Assembly: GCA_019095985.1 (NCBI GenBank)
Contig: CM032660.1
Coordinates: 61,002,492-61,066,491, forward strand
Length of the DNA stretch: 64,000 nucleotides
From: Streblospio benedicti
Lineage: Eukaryota; Annelida; Polychaeta; Spionida; Spionidae
Reading direction: 5' to 3'
Under the pieces are notes generated by a model that saw only the letters and a program-made list of their open reading frames with translations, was not told the origin of the DNA and did not search any database. Both the position numbers and the translations under genes were made by a program. Below, piece after piece: positions 33,608-44,640 of the stretch (position 1 is the first letter of the stretch; every line of letters begins with the position of its first letter).

Positions 33608-33720
33608 GTGGAACATGGAACATGAGAAATTATAGTGGAACGTGGAACACAGGGACAAAACGATAGTGGAACATGGAACATAGGGGTAAAACAAGTGTGG
33701 AACAAGGATCTCAGGACCCC
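33608..33720 (+). repeat. Second GTGGAACATGG tandem repeat
   Basis: Units 'AGTGGAACATGGAACAT' repeat three to four times, matching 28590-28700. A run of TTCACAGTTCA-like units follows at 33838-33910. Confidence 0.6.
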
Positions 33721-34107
33721 TGCGTCAACCCCCTCAACACAGAACTGCTTTCCATCTTGTTTGTACGAAAGCCTAGCGGGGACATCACACTTTACACTTA
33801 TCTTTATTATCCAGCTGCGAACAACAACCCCATGGGACATTTCACAGTTCATACTTCACAGCTCATAAATGAAAATTTAGACTTTACAGTTCACAGTTCA
33901 CACTTCACATATTACATCGTGTAAACTGTTTCAATGCAGATTTCAGCTACACCTAAGTGATGACAGGTGAATTATATTTGGCTGTCAACAGTTCAAACCA
34001 GACCCAGTTACTTTATATTAGTTGAGTTGTTCCTAAGTATTATTTATTCTACTGTATAATATTTTGCTCTACCGTAATTTCTGTAAACTATGATGCTCTT
34101 GTTTAAG

Positions 34108-34207
34108 NNNNNNNNNNNNNNNNNNNNNNNNNNNNNNNNNNNNNNNNNNNNNNNNNNNNNNNNNNNNNNNNNNNNNNNNNNNNNNNNNNNNNNNNNNNNN
34201 NNNNNNN
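34108..34207. other. Assembly gap (100 N)
   Basis: One hundred undetermined bases, the usual fixed-size scaffold gap. The true distance is unknown. Confidence 1.
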
Positions 34208-34499
34208 ATTGTGTTAAGATAAGTTTTTTATGAATGAGAACACAAACATTGTTATGATGTAAGTTAAAAAATCAAACATGAAAAGGATTTTAAAATTAAA
34301 TGAATGGTGAAATAAATGTTTATATACATCATTAGCAATTGAATATGTTTCATAGTCAAAAATTTATCGACTTTTCGGAAAGTTTTGTTGACATTACACA
34401 TTAATCAGTATAATATTTCACATCTTAGTGGCAACCTTTGATTTTTATAGTTCTTGACTGGTAAATGTTAATGAGATTGCTATATTTGGATATTTTAAC

Positions 34500-35400
34500 C
34501 TACAAAACCTACATATAGACACCAAAACCATAACTCTATCACAACTATGAAGAAAGTTATAGGCAATCTGTGATTCTTAACATCCAGTTGGCGGCCATTT
34601 TGGATTTTCACTACATTCAGATGGCGAATCTACATTTTATGGCTAAAATTGTATTCTTTCACTTCATTAACCTACATGTAGACACCAAAACCATAACTCT
34701 ATCACAAATATTAAAATAGTTATAGACAATCTGACAATCCTCACACCCCAACGGCGGCCATCTTGGATATCTGTAATTGCCAGGGGGTGACAGAAGGAAA
34801 TAACAACACAAATTCACTATGAGTTATCCTTGTACCAAAATCAAGTGAGAAATAATTAAACTTTCAAAAGGGTTTGAGTGGTGTGGGTAGGAAACCGTTA
34901 ATATTGAAATTTGCTGTTTTGGGGGTTGTGGGCGCCATCTTGGATTTCTCTAAGATAACAAGGTCGAATGAAGCCTAACCTCATTTTTTTAAATGCACTA
35001 TATTGTATTTTATTGGAATATTGCTTAATATGACCAAAATCATTATATAATTTGGAAATAGAGCAAAACGACATAGCCTCCATAGGCGATTTTTTACACA
35101 AAATTTCAGATATTATGGCGGCCATCTTGAAATCTATCATGAGGTAGTAGGTATTTTTAAAAATTTATTTTCTCAACACTACTACCTTTCTCGTGATTTT
35201 GTGGTCCTCTTCATGAAAACCTGGAACTTGCACACGGAATCAACCTCAGCTTTGGCAAAATTACTGGAATTTAAGTAGTTACCAAAAAACTAATATATGA
35301 TGTGTTAAAGAGACTATCCTCATGTTAATTCCAAAATTGATGAATTTTCGGCGGCCATCTTGAATTTCAATATCCTGTACTAGTAACCGGGGGTAGGAAA
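34500..35400 (+). repeat. Tandem array with GGCGGCCATCTTGGAT core
   Basis: Five copies of the core lie near 34590, 34752, 34930, 35116 and 35350. Longer shared blocks, such as 'GACACCAAAACCATAACTCT', show that the first two units are true tandem copies. GCCGCCATCTTG is also the reverse of the vertebrate YY1 consensus. Confidence 0.75.
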
Positions 35401-35789
35401 AGCCTACCTTCGTGATTTTATTGCCCAAACATGTCCTCTTCATGAATATCAAACTAAATAAATTCACTGCTGTCTGGCAAGAATCATCCTGGCAAGCTCG
35501 CCATAAATGTCACAAGATCCCTTTGGGGGGGAGGGGGGGGGGGTGTCAGGTGAAATTGTATTGGGCCTGATGATTCCTGCAATGAAACACAACTTATTGA
35601 AAATACAAGTTTATTGTACAAAAGAAAATTAGAGTATTTAAAAAATGTTTGCCTCAAACGTACATTAATTTCTATACAACAAATAAAACAAAAGAATGAG
35701 TAAAATGAATGTCCCTGAATGTCTTTCAGATGTTCTCAATGTCCTTGCCGCCACGCCCAAATGGTCACAAGCTCTAAGTCAATTTCACT

Positions 35790-35975
35790 TTTCCAAAAAC
35801 AACTTTAATACTTCCTTTAGCATTCCATGTTCTTCTGTACTTCCACAATTTATGCTTTTCCAAAAATAACTTGAACACTTACTTTAACGCTCCATGTTCT
35901 TCCATAACTTCCACAATTTATGCTTTTCCAAAATAACTTGAACACTTACTTTAACGCTCCATGTTCTTCCATTAA
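35790..35975. repeat. Three 65-bp tandem units
   Basis: Units containing 'CTTCCACAATTTATGCTTTT' and 'CTTTAACGCTCCATGTTCTT' repeat. Outside it, 35480-36140 has no further supported feature. Confidence 0.7.
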
Positions 35976-36145
35976 TTACAAATAGCTTTCACATTTCCCA
36001 AAAAAAGATGTTTTTATATGATTCCTAAAATTACTCTCCCCATTACCAAGTGTCCACAGTACTAGTGCACATACTTTGCTGACATACTTCACTGCTTCAT
36101 ATAAATATGAGGCTACCTATGATAATGCTTCATATGACTATGAGG

Positions 36146-36487
36146 CTACCTACAATTTTGTGACACTCGCCCACTTTCGTAGGCAGTCCTGTCAGCGGCC
36201 GACCGCTTCTGCAGCTCCTGGTGTTGCTTTCGCAGGGCAGGCAGAGCATCTTCGGCAAGAGTAGCTTGGTCCTGCCACACTCGCTTACTGTCCCGGAGGT
36301 TGTCGATCAGCCTTCCAGTACTGGTCTTTTGGCTTTTACCACCTCGGCCACGCCCTGGACTGCGAGAGTCAGAGCAATCGCACTTCTGGCCGAATGGGGA
36401 AGGCCCGCCCTTGCTGCTGGGAGGCGACTGCCTCGACTTCTTCTGCTGGCCGTCTGGTGACCCTCCACGCGACGCTTGAGCGGTCAC
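36146..36487 (-). CDS. Unidentified GC-rich ORF, C-terminal part
   Basis: This overlapping frame encodes a basic, serine-rich stretch ('SPPSSKGGPSPFG') and then a likely coiled coil ('WQDQATLAEDALPALRKQHQ'). It has the same composition as the frame upstream. Whether the two form one protein cannot be decided here. Confidence 0.4.
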   Translation of the reverse strand: MTAQASRGGSPDGQQKKSRQSPPSSKGGPSPFGQKCDCSDSRSPGRGRGGKSQKTSTGRLIDNLRDSKRVWQDQATLAEDALPALRKQHQELQKRSAADRTAYESGRVSQNCR

Positions 36488-37133
36488 AGCTGCTCACTTC
36501 CTTCATGGCATCGGGACTGGTTGCGGCACTCGTGTGGCTCAAAGGCGACGTAGAGGCCGGGCTGACCATCTCAGGAACTGGACTGCTACTCCTGCCGGCA
36601 GTAGCAGTTGCTGCTGGGCCCTTGGCGATCTTGAACTTGCTCGCAAGCATCTCCAACATCCCAGACTGCGGCGGTGGAACTGTTGTGGGCGGTCCCATCA
36701 ATGTTGGCTGCTTGGAGGGCCCGCCCTGACCCCCACCTGCGGCCTTCTGCTTCGCTGGGGAAGGACCCTTGGGCGAGTGCGACACTGCCTCTTGGTATCC
36801 CTCCATCTTCTTCTCAGGAGCACCAGTGTACCCCGGCAGATGGCTAGTCCACTTGACATAGTCAACCTGGCACGTATCCAACCACCGAAGGTGTTCTTTG
36901 CTCCAGCCCTGCGCCTTGGGATCGATCTTGTCGAGATGGTATCCCGCGATCACCCTGGTTAGGTTGGGGTTGGAGAACCAACGACTACGACCTATCAGGC
37001 GTGGAATCCCTACATGCTGGTTGTAACTCTCCATCACCTCAACCACGATCTTCTGAGCGATTGAACGCCTGTCCTTCAGGTCAAACTGAAGCTGCGCTCG
37101 CCTCTGCTTACTTTGTGACATGGTATGCAGCAT
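36369..37133 (-). CDS. Unidentified GC-rich ORF, N-terminal part
   Basis: The 254-residue frame starts MLHTMSQSKQRRAQL; an internal Met at residue 5 could also be the start. The first 100 residues look like a folded helical domain ('SRWFSNPNLTRVIAGYHLD', 'WSKEHLRWLDTCQVDYVKW'). A low-complexity P/S/A/G-rich part follows ('AAGGGQGGPSKQP'). No family was recognised. Base composition is about 60% GC inside AT-rich DNA. It overlaps a second frame (36146-36487). It may be of mobile-element origin. Confidence 0.5.
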   Translation of the reverse strand: MLHTMSQSKQRRAQLQFDLKDRRSIAQKIVVEVMESYNQHVGIPRLIGRSRWFSNPNLTRVIAGYHLDKIDPKAQGWSKEHLRWLDTCQVDYVKWTSHLPGYTGAPEKKMEGYQEAVSHSPKGPSPAKQKAAGGGQGGPSKQPTLMGPPTTVPPPQSGMLEMLASKFKIAKGPAATATAGRSSSPVPEMVSPASTSPLSHTSAATSPDAMKEVSSCDRSSVAWRVTRRPAEEVEAVASQQQGRAFPIRPEVRLL

Positions 37134-37339
37134 GTGGTCGCATTTTTGTTAGTTTTTTTTCTTTTTGTTTCTGCTGTCGCTATTTTTTGTTTTTTTTGTT
37201 TCGACATTTAGTTTCCTGTTGATTTTGTAAAGTTGAGAAGGACACTGGGAGAAAAACTAACAAAAAAATGTACATCAATGCACTTTTTTTTCCGCCCTGC
37301 GCTAAAAAAAACTAACAAAAAAACACATCAACTGTTAAA

Positions 37340-37980
37340 GCTCACTTTACTAGTCATGTTCAGTTTTGAATTTATAATTAAGGTTGTGGATTTTGTTGAT
37401 GAAACTTAATGTGTTATCTACCTATAACACACTGCCACATGTTATAATTTAGATAAGGCTATATTTTAAAATTGTAACCATTGATAATGTTTTTTTTTGG
37501 CTACTATTTCAGTAACCATTTACAAAAAATTGACTATTTTTTATGTTTTACTTCGAATCCATTTATTAATATTGTAGTTGGTATGTTCATCTAGAAAGGA
37601 ATTCAACTAAGAATCGCCAGTGATATTGTTGATAGTTACTGAATGCTTAGTAATATTCTCCTAGTATACATATCTGCTATAAGTATTATCATTATATTTT
37701 ACCAAAATGGATATTTTGCTTATTATGAATTTTTGTGTACATCAATGTTCGCTCACTTTGCTAGTCATGTTCAGTTTTACATTTATAATTAAGGTTGTGG
37801 ATTTTGTTGATGAAACATAATGTGTTATCTACCTATAACACACTGCCACATGTTATAATTTAGATAAGGCTATATTTTAAAATTGTAACCATTGTTAATG
37901 TATTTTTTTTCGCTAGTATTTCAGTAACCATTCAAAAAAAATATTGACTATTTTTTATGTTTTACTTCGAATCCATTTAT
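37340..37980 (+). repeat. Near-identical 230-bp direct repeats
   Basis: 37340-37566 and 37751-37980 differ at only about 15 places and share, for example, 'AATGTGTTATCTACCTATAA'. They point to a recent local duplication. Confidence 0.85.
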
Positions 37981-38179
37981 ATTTTCTTTTACCTGTTTTT
38001 TTTTCACTATTATCCTTCATGAAACTGCTGATTAATAAATTTTCTTATGTTATGTATGAGAGGTTTCATTATGAATAATTATGATTAATCATAAAATAAC
38101 GTTGAAAAAGATAAACCATTTCATTATACATGTATAATACAGCAGCTGAAATTTATTTTTTCTTTTAACTCCAAGAAAG

Positions 38180-40560
38180 AATAATCCAAACATATGCTTT
38201 ACATCATTTACAACTGCAATCAGCATTTTCTCCAAAACTAGTTAGTACATTATTGTAGATGAATTTTGATTAAATGTGGTTGTGTGAAAAAAAATCAAGC
38301 ACAATACATGGAAATGTGAGTGACAACCATGTCGCCAGCTCTTATACAAGTGATGTGTTAATTGTAATATACTTATCTCTTTAGTAGATCTGCTGAGCGA
38401 TTTCAGCGAGATAATGCTCTTTAGTATGTGTTCTATTACAAATGGTATCTATTAAATGTATTCATATAGATCATAAGTGTGTGACAATGTCATAATCACA
38501 CAAACTCATACATACCCTCTAATTCATGAAATAAATGTAGAATACATTATGGTTGAAGTAACCACAATGACTGTCTCTGGTATTTGATGGAAATGAAATT
38601 CTATCAAATAATCACGTAAACATACACATACATCGCAAGCAAGGCTATCAGAATCATACACACAATACATTATGGTTGAAGTAACCACTATGATTGCCAC
38701 TGGTATTTGATGGATTTAGAATTCCATCAAATAATCATGCAAACAGGCTATTGGAATCATACACACATTGAGGCACAATGGAAATAAATCTATCAAAAAA
38801 CATTGGCAAGAATTTGGATAAGTACACATGGCAAAAGAACAATACAATGATATCTCAGACTATAAATGGACATTAAAATATTGTTCAAAACATCAGATCA
38901 CAACCATAAGAGTTGAAAACATAGTTGTTATTCACATTTCCATGTATTATGCATCAGTATTTTTGTGACACACCACCATGTATTAATATTGCAATTCATC
39001 CAATGAATAGCACTAGCTGATTGACAATCAACATTCAAATCCATAAAAAATCTTATTACAATAAAATATAAAATCCTTCATCAATATTGTAGTAAAAGGA
39101 ACAAAAAATAATAACATTGACAAAATTGTGTTAACGTTATACATATACAGTCAAATTTTTTATGAAACTCATCAAAATTTGCTTACGGACCACAGGGCAA
39201 TTCATCCATGAAAATTAACCTGATTGACAATCAACATACGGCCCTTCATCATGTTCATATTTAGAATAAAATAAAAATAGCTTCACCAACTGGGCTGTGA
39301 ACTTTTAAAAACCAAATAATAAAATTGCCAATCAATAGGCTTAATTTCATACATGGTACTAGTAATTGACTTCATCAATGGTACTCAAAGGTTTTCTTGA
39401 ATTCAGTGTAAATAAATAAATAAATACATAAATAAATATGTAATAAACTTTTGTCTTAGAAACATTAAAAAATTAAGTGACAAAATCAAATTAATGCACA
39501 GCCCTGAGCACCCATAACATATCACATACTAAAGCTATCTATACAATACAATGAACAACATGAATGGAACCTCACTCCTAAATAATCATTCAATTTCCCT
39601 ATAGTGTGAACCATAATTATTTTTACTTTCAACAATCAAAACATTTGTTTTACATCATTTACAACTGCACTCATCATTATCTCCAAAATTATCCATCACA
39701 ATTTAAAACACTTTGTACTAGTCAAACAGATTATTATAAAATCATGAAATAATATTTGATTTTAAATTCAAGCCTCTTTCATAAAATTTCATATGATCAT
39801 ATAACAACACCTATGTTGCATGCTATAAATTCTTTCTTACATTCTTCACAATCATTATTTTTATTATATCCTTATATTCTACATAAAGATATCCTTACCT
39901 AGCTTATTGAATTAATTTTGAAAAAAAGAGGACATCATTCCTTATATTATACATCTGTTATATTTTATATTCCCAAAGTTAATGAACAAGATTGAACACT
40001 GCAAATTTATTCTTTACATCATTTACAGTTTCACACATCTTTTACTCCTTGATTATGCATTGAAATCTCTAACACTTTGTATTAGTCAATTATAATAATT
40101 TTAATAGCATGAATTAATATTGGATATAATTTCAAACTGCTTTTAGAGCTTTATGATTACATGTAGGTAACAGCCCCTATGTTTCATGATGTATATAAGT
40201 CAAGCATTCTACACAAATATTTTTGCAATATGTCGTTCCATAGCGTAGGTAAATAATTTTTAAAAAGGCATCTGCTGCATTTTAAACGTTCTTTAAACTA
40301 CAAGAAATAACAATCCAAACTTATCGTTTACATCATTTACATGTTTACATATTCCTCCATAACTATACACCACAATCTATAGCACTTTGCACTAGTCAGA
40401 TTAACTGTTAAAGAATTAACTATTATCCATTTTAAATTCGAAATGCTTCTTGAGCATATTTGTGGTATATCAGCACCTATGTTGCATGTTCATTCATTCT
40501 CCACAATCATTTTTAACATTTATTTCATATTCCCATGATTGCGATCGTTCACTGAATTGA
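38180..40560. repeat. Old AT-rich tandem units of about 310-370 bp
   Basis: 'TTTACATCATTTACA' recurs near 38199, 39650, 40014 and 40328, each followed by 'CACTTTG(T/C)A(C/T)TAGTCA'-like and 'CACCTATGTTGCATG'-like blocks in the last three. A 121-bp duplication ('ACATTATGGTTGAAGTAACC') lies at 38547-38740. No genes were seen in 37.2-41.2 kb. Confidence 0.6.
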
Positions 40561-41227
40561 TGACTTATATTCACACATACATGTATCATTAAAATTTAAT
40601 TTACTCTTAATATGTGCAACTGATGTTAACTACCAGGTTTGTCTATTTTCTCAACATCAATATCACTCTATGCAGATATTCTAAGATTCTCTTTAATAAT
40701 CTCTTTCACTATCTTTGTGTAGACTATTATTGTGTATTGTGTAGAGTAAAAAAAATCTCTTTCATTATTATGTAAACTGTGGTTTACCATTTTACAATGT
40801 TCATCATTTTCCCTTCTATGTTTTTAACAATACTTACAATGTTTTGTTTCATTTTAACAACTGTGATGTCAATGATTAAATTAAATTGCATACACATTTA
40901 TTGTGACAGCATTTTCATAACAGTTTAGTAACATGTACTTGTAATATTGAGTCCACATTTGAGTCTGTTGTCATTAATTAAGGATTTTGGAGCACTTCTT
41001 TGATTAATAGTATACTTGAACATTTTCAATATCCAATTCACTTTCCACAGAAATATTTGATGCAGTGTTCATCAACTACCTGTTTCATTCAACAAAAATA
41101 CCATCTATTTAATTTCAAGGTGATATTCAGATGTAGCAAATCATGAATTTATCAGCGCACCCATTAATTATTCAAGTATCACAAAGCTGATTGCCACAAG
41201 AATAGAACAGACAGCATTAAACAGTTA

Positions 41228-41888
41228 CTACTTTCCAAGACTTTGAGCATGGAAATCTTTGCGACGCATCATCCAGCTGAAGAAATGCTCATATCGTAAT
41301 TTAGATAGCAAAGAGCATGGCACGTCTGTGAAGTGCTCGAGATGGCGTCCTCTTTGATAGTTGAAAAGCTTCACTTTTCTCAGATCTTCAATCATACTCA
41401 CTTCATCAGAAATTGAAGAAAGTCGTCTGTGGTTTCCATTTCTTTGGATGACATCGCTTGCTTTGTCAAAGTTTTCAATGAGCATATTTAATGAAGCTAG
41501 CGCTCCTGTATTTCTTTCTATGTTTTTCATTGTTTTGTTACTCTGCATATGTTTTATGGTTTTCTTGTAATTTTTTACAAGAAATTCCATTTGCAGATCC
41601 ACAGGGATGTGAGTGTCCACCCTACCTTTAGTATTCACAAACATTGCATAAAACATGCAATGAGCTTGTTTTTCTGGCAAAAAACAAACCTGGTGTAGTG
41701 AAAATCTTAAAATTTCATCAGCATATTTGAACAGGTTATTGTTACTTTTCAAAATCACCATCATCACTTGCAGAGTGCGGATCATTCGAGCTCTATTTGG
41801 GGTGCTAATAATTTCCAGAAAATTTTTGAACAGAATGCCTAATTCAAGCGTAAGATGTCCATAAGCTTGCAAAGAGTCTTTTGCTTCA
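41228..41888 (-). CDS. DUF6589-like protein, last exon
   Basis: The frame has 'EAKDSLQAYGHLTLELG', 'KYADEILRF' and 'VDTHIPVDLQMEFLVKNYKK', ending 'RKDFHAQSLGK' at a stop. The '(N)IPxDLxMExL' box is the mark of DUF6589 proteins, a poorly understood family common in cnidarians, lancelets and molluscs and often multicopy. The acceptor GACTAAGTCAG suits phase 2. Upstream exons are not certain. Confidence 0.6.
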
Positions 41889-41975
41889 CTGACTTAGTCT
41901 TTCAAAAGACCTTATATCTAATAGTGTTTATTTCTATTATTATATAAACCCTTCGCCCTTCGTGTCAACCATATA

Positions 41976-42202
41976 TTAAATGCAAAGATAAAGAGCAAGT
42001 GCAATTGTGACAGCCTCTAGCTCTAATAGATATAAGATGTCAGACCATTTAAAGGCCTTGAGATAGGCTACACTGACTTTCAGAGGAGCTGTTTGCTTCT
42101 TTGATAGTGCGATTTTCACAGAACAACCATTAGGAAGTTGCAAGGAAATGTATTTAGTGTTGTCCAGACCTGCATCTGTGGTACTGGTTGTTGAAGTTTC
42201 CT
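41976..42202 (-). CDS. Unidentified exon ending in a stop
   Basis: From the acceptor CAATTTCAG the frame reads 'ETSTTSTTDAGLDNTKYISL' to 'AYLKAFKWSDILYLLELEAV' and ends at a TAA. No family was recognised. It is next to the DUF6589-like exon and on the same strand, but its relation is unclear. Confidence 0.35.
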
Positions 42203-43560
42203 CTGAAATTGTATGAAGTAAAAAAGTATATTGTGACATTCGACAGAAATAAGATATTTTTCTACAAAATCTAACATCTTTATCCCCTCGTTTTCACAAG
42301 TAAAGATAGCAATACAAATTTTATTTTGAAAGAATGCTTCCATTGTTATCTATATTATCAATATTTGAATCATAACATTTGATAATTTGTTTTTTCAAGT
42401 TGATATAATTTTCTAAAAATTGTCTTATGCGATATACAAATCATAATTATGACTTTATATTTGTTTTTTTACAAAACAGTTACATATTCTTATATATTTT
42501 GAATATGAACGATAATTAATCAATCAATACTTACTGACTGAAGCAGACATGTAGACATGTACATGTAGTCCTACACTCTCCTTTAGGGACTGCCCATTAT
42601 TTATTGCCGGGGGGAGTGTGAGGATTTGGTCAGATGTTCATGTACAAAATTCATGACCCCCCCTTATTTTTATTTACATGTACAAAATAGGTGACCCCCC
42701 TTTATCAAATGTTTTTTTGCCACGATTATATTATATAAATTAGTAGAGAAACTGCTCACGCTATGGGCAGTTTTCCAAAATGTCCCACTTACTAGGTAAT
42801 TTCTTTCATAAATAATGAATACATATATGATATTTTAACCGATAATTAAAGTATAGTTCATGTTCTATCTTTTATCGATGATTCAGTACTAAATTCGTCC
42901 AAGTATTATATTTTCAAAAAAATGTTTTGATCATCGTTTCCACCTGTACAGGTTCGACGTAAGAAATATTGTTCACATTATGGGAATTTCACAAGATGTA
43001 GTTGTGACTACTGTAAAACGTCTCCCCGATAACAAACACCACTGCCGGGGGTGTTCCATAATAATGTTTTTTCGTAGCACCTTTTACGGCACTTCACAAA
43101 AGTTGACCCCATGGTCATAGATCATGCTGATTTTTTTTAGAACATTTTGCACTCGTTTAAACCCCCCTCTTTTGATTGAATTTTCAACGTTGGGACCCTT
43201 CGAACGTCCCATGTATAAAAATTCAAAATTGTTCTACAATGTTTATTTTGATTCAAATGATAGATAGTGATTCACAGATCAATGTTTATAAAATAACTAA
43301 CACTTCATTATCTAATAGAGCATTGAACATTATGCCTCAGAAGGATATACCTTGAAAATGCAAAAGAAAAATTAATGTTAATCTTTTATTATTGTTAAAA
43401 TCTAAAAACAAACAAGATATATATACATTGATGTTGTGAAAACAATCTATTCAACTTGCATTCCAGAACTATGGTCTTACAGTGCTACAGTGCTACACGT
43501 GTGACATTGCTGGTGCATGTTGGGCATTTTGTACTGGGACCCATGTGATGCTGCTGTTAC

Positions 43561-44040
43561 ATATTTGGTTGTATATTTGGTGACATAAATGCTTCAAAAG
43601 ATGAAATAGCTGAAATTGGAGAGCAATTTGTTGAGACTTTATACTCTGGTCAGAATGTAGCTTCCATTGGGTTGGACAAGCTACGTTATCTGAATGTCAT
43701 TTCTCCTAAGTATGTGCCATTTCAAAGAATGCCTCCAACAAGTAGGGCCTGTCATTTCCATTCACTGCATGTTCACCACCAGATTAGTACATGGAAGAAT
43801 TTAGAAACAGTATTGCCCATGGAAGAATATGGGTTCAAGAAGGAAGATGGAGCAGTTTTGGCAATAACAAAAGACAAACCTGTTGCACCAGCTGATCTTC
43901 TGAAAGACATTAGATGCAGTTGCAAAAGTGCAAATAGGCTATGTGCGTCATGTGGTCGTGCAACTAAAGGTCTACCCTGCAGCATCGATTGCAAATGTGG
44001 CGGAAGATGCTTGAACAAAACTGACATACTAAGAGACTGA
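43561..44040 (+). CDS. Cysteine-rich (CXC-like) C-terminus of a dispersed invertebrate protein family
   Basis: The frame contains 'GDINASKDEIAEIGEQFVET', 'LRYLNVISPKYVPFQRMPPT', 'ACHFHSLHVHHQISTWKN', then DIRCSCKS, CASCGRAT and CSIDCKCGGRC. 'LPPTSxAxxxHSxRxxxQxxxW' followed by a tesmin/CXC-like cysteine block is a recurrent signature in many-copy invertebrate proteins of unknown, perhaps transposon-linked, function. The 5' part is missing. Confidence 0.5.
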   Translation: MFGCIFGDINASKDEIAEIGEQFVETLYSGQNVASIGLDKLRYLNVISPKYVPFQRMPPTSRACHFHSLHVHHQISTWKNLETVLPMEEYGFKKEDGAVLAITKDKPVAPADLLKDIRCSCKSANRLCASCGRATKGLPCSIDCKCGGRCLNKTDILRD

Positions 44041-44164
44041 AACTCAAAAGCGACTTCTCAATGTGAACCAGTTGGCATGTTTCTTTGACTTTTATGAACT
44101 TCACGTGACATTGCATTATGTGTTATAGCAACATGTACTTCACATATGATGAATCTCATGTTTT

Positions 44165-44345
44165 ATACAGATGGTGTAAGCCATCTTGGATTTGAAGGTC
44201 AAAATGAGGTCAAATCATTATGAAAGCACCAAATTTGAATTCCTTACACCTAAAACCCATATAATTGAGGTACTATACATGCTTGTAAGTCAAATACACA
44301 AAAAGTTAGATTTTCATAATAGAGTTGGTGGCCATTTTGGATTTT
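44165..44345 (+). repeat. GCCATTTTGGATTTT repeat-family copy
   Basis: Partner of 21.6-22.0 kb; it shares 'GATTTGAAGGTCAAAATGAG' and 'GGCCATTTTGGATTTTTG' in order. Confidence 0.55.
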
Positions 44346-44514
44346 TGCATGTGGAGGCGAGTTTCCCAAGGTTGAATTTGGTTGAATTTTGTTGGGAGCT
44401 TCAGGGGACCATATAGAAGGTTTCTGTGCAAAAATTTGTTTGTTAGGTACTATGTCTGGGTTCAGTAAATTTTGCGTTGATTTTTAGTCTACTATACTGT
44501 AGAAAAAGATATAA

Positions 44515-44640
44515 GGGTCCGGTCATTTACAATTGGCTGGGGGTCAGTCAGATTTTTTAAAGATCCGAGAAGGAAAGACTGACCCCCCCAATACATTACA
44601 AAATGAAAGTCCGACCCCCCCCCAGTAATTAAGAAATGAA
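44515..44640 (+). repeat. GTCATTTACAATT-GCTGGGGG repeat end
   Basis: 'GTCATTTACAATTGGCTGGG' recurs inverted at 53935-53975 ('CAGCAAATTGTAAATGACT'), with C-runs beside both. 44650-47400 is AT-rich with no gene I can support. Confidence 0.5.
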
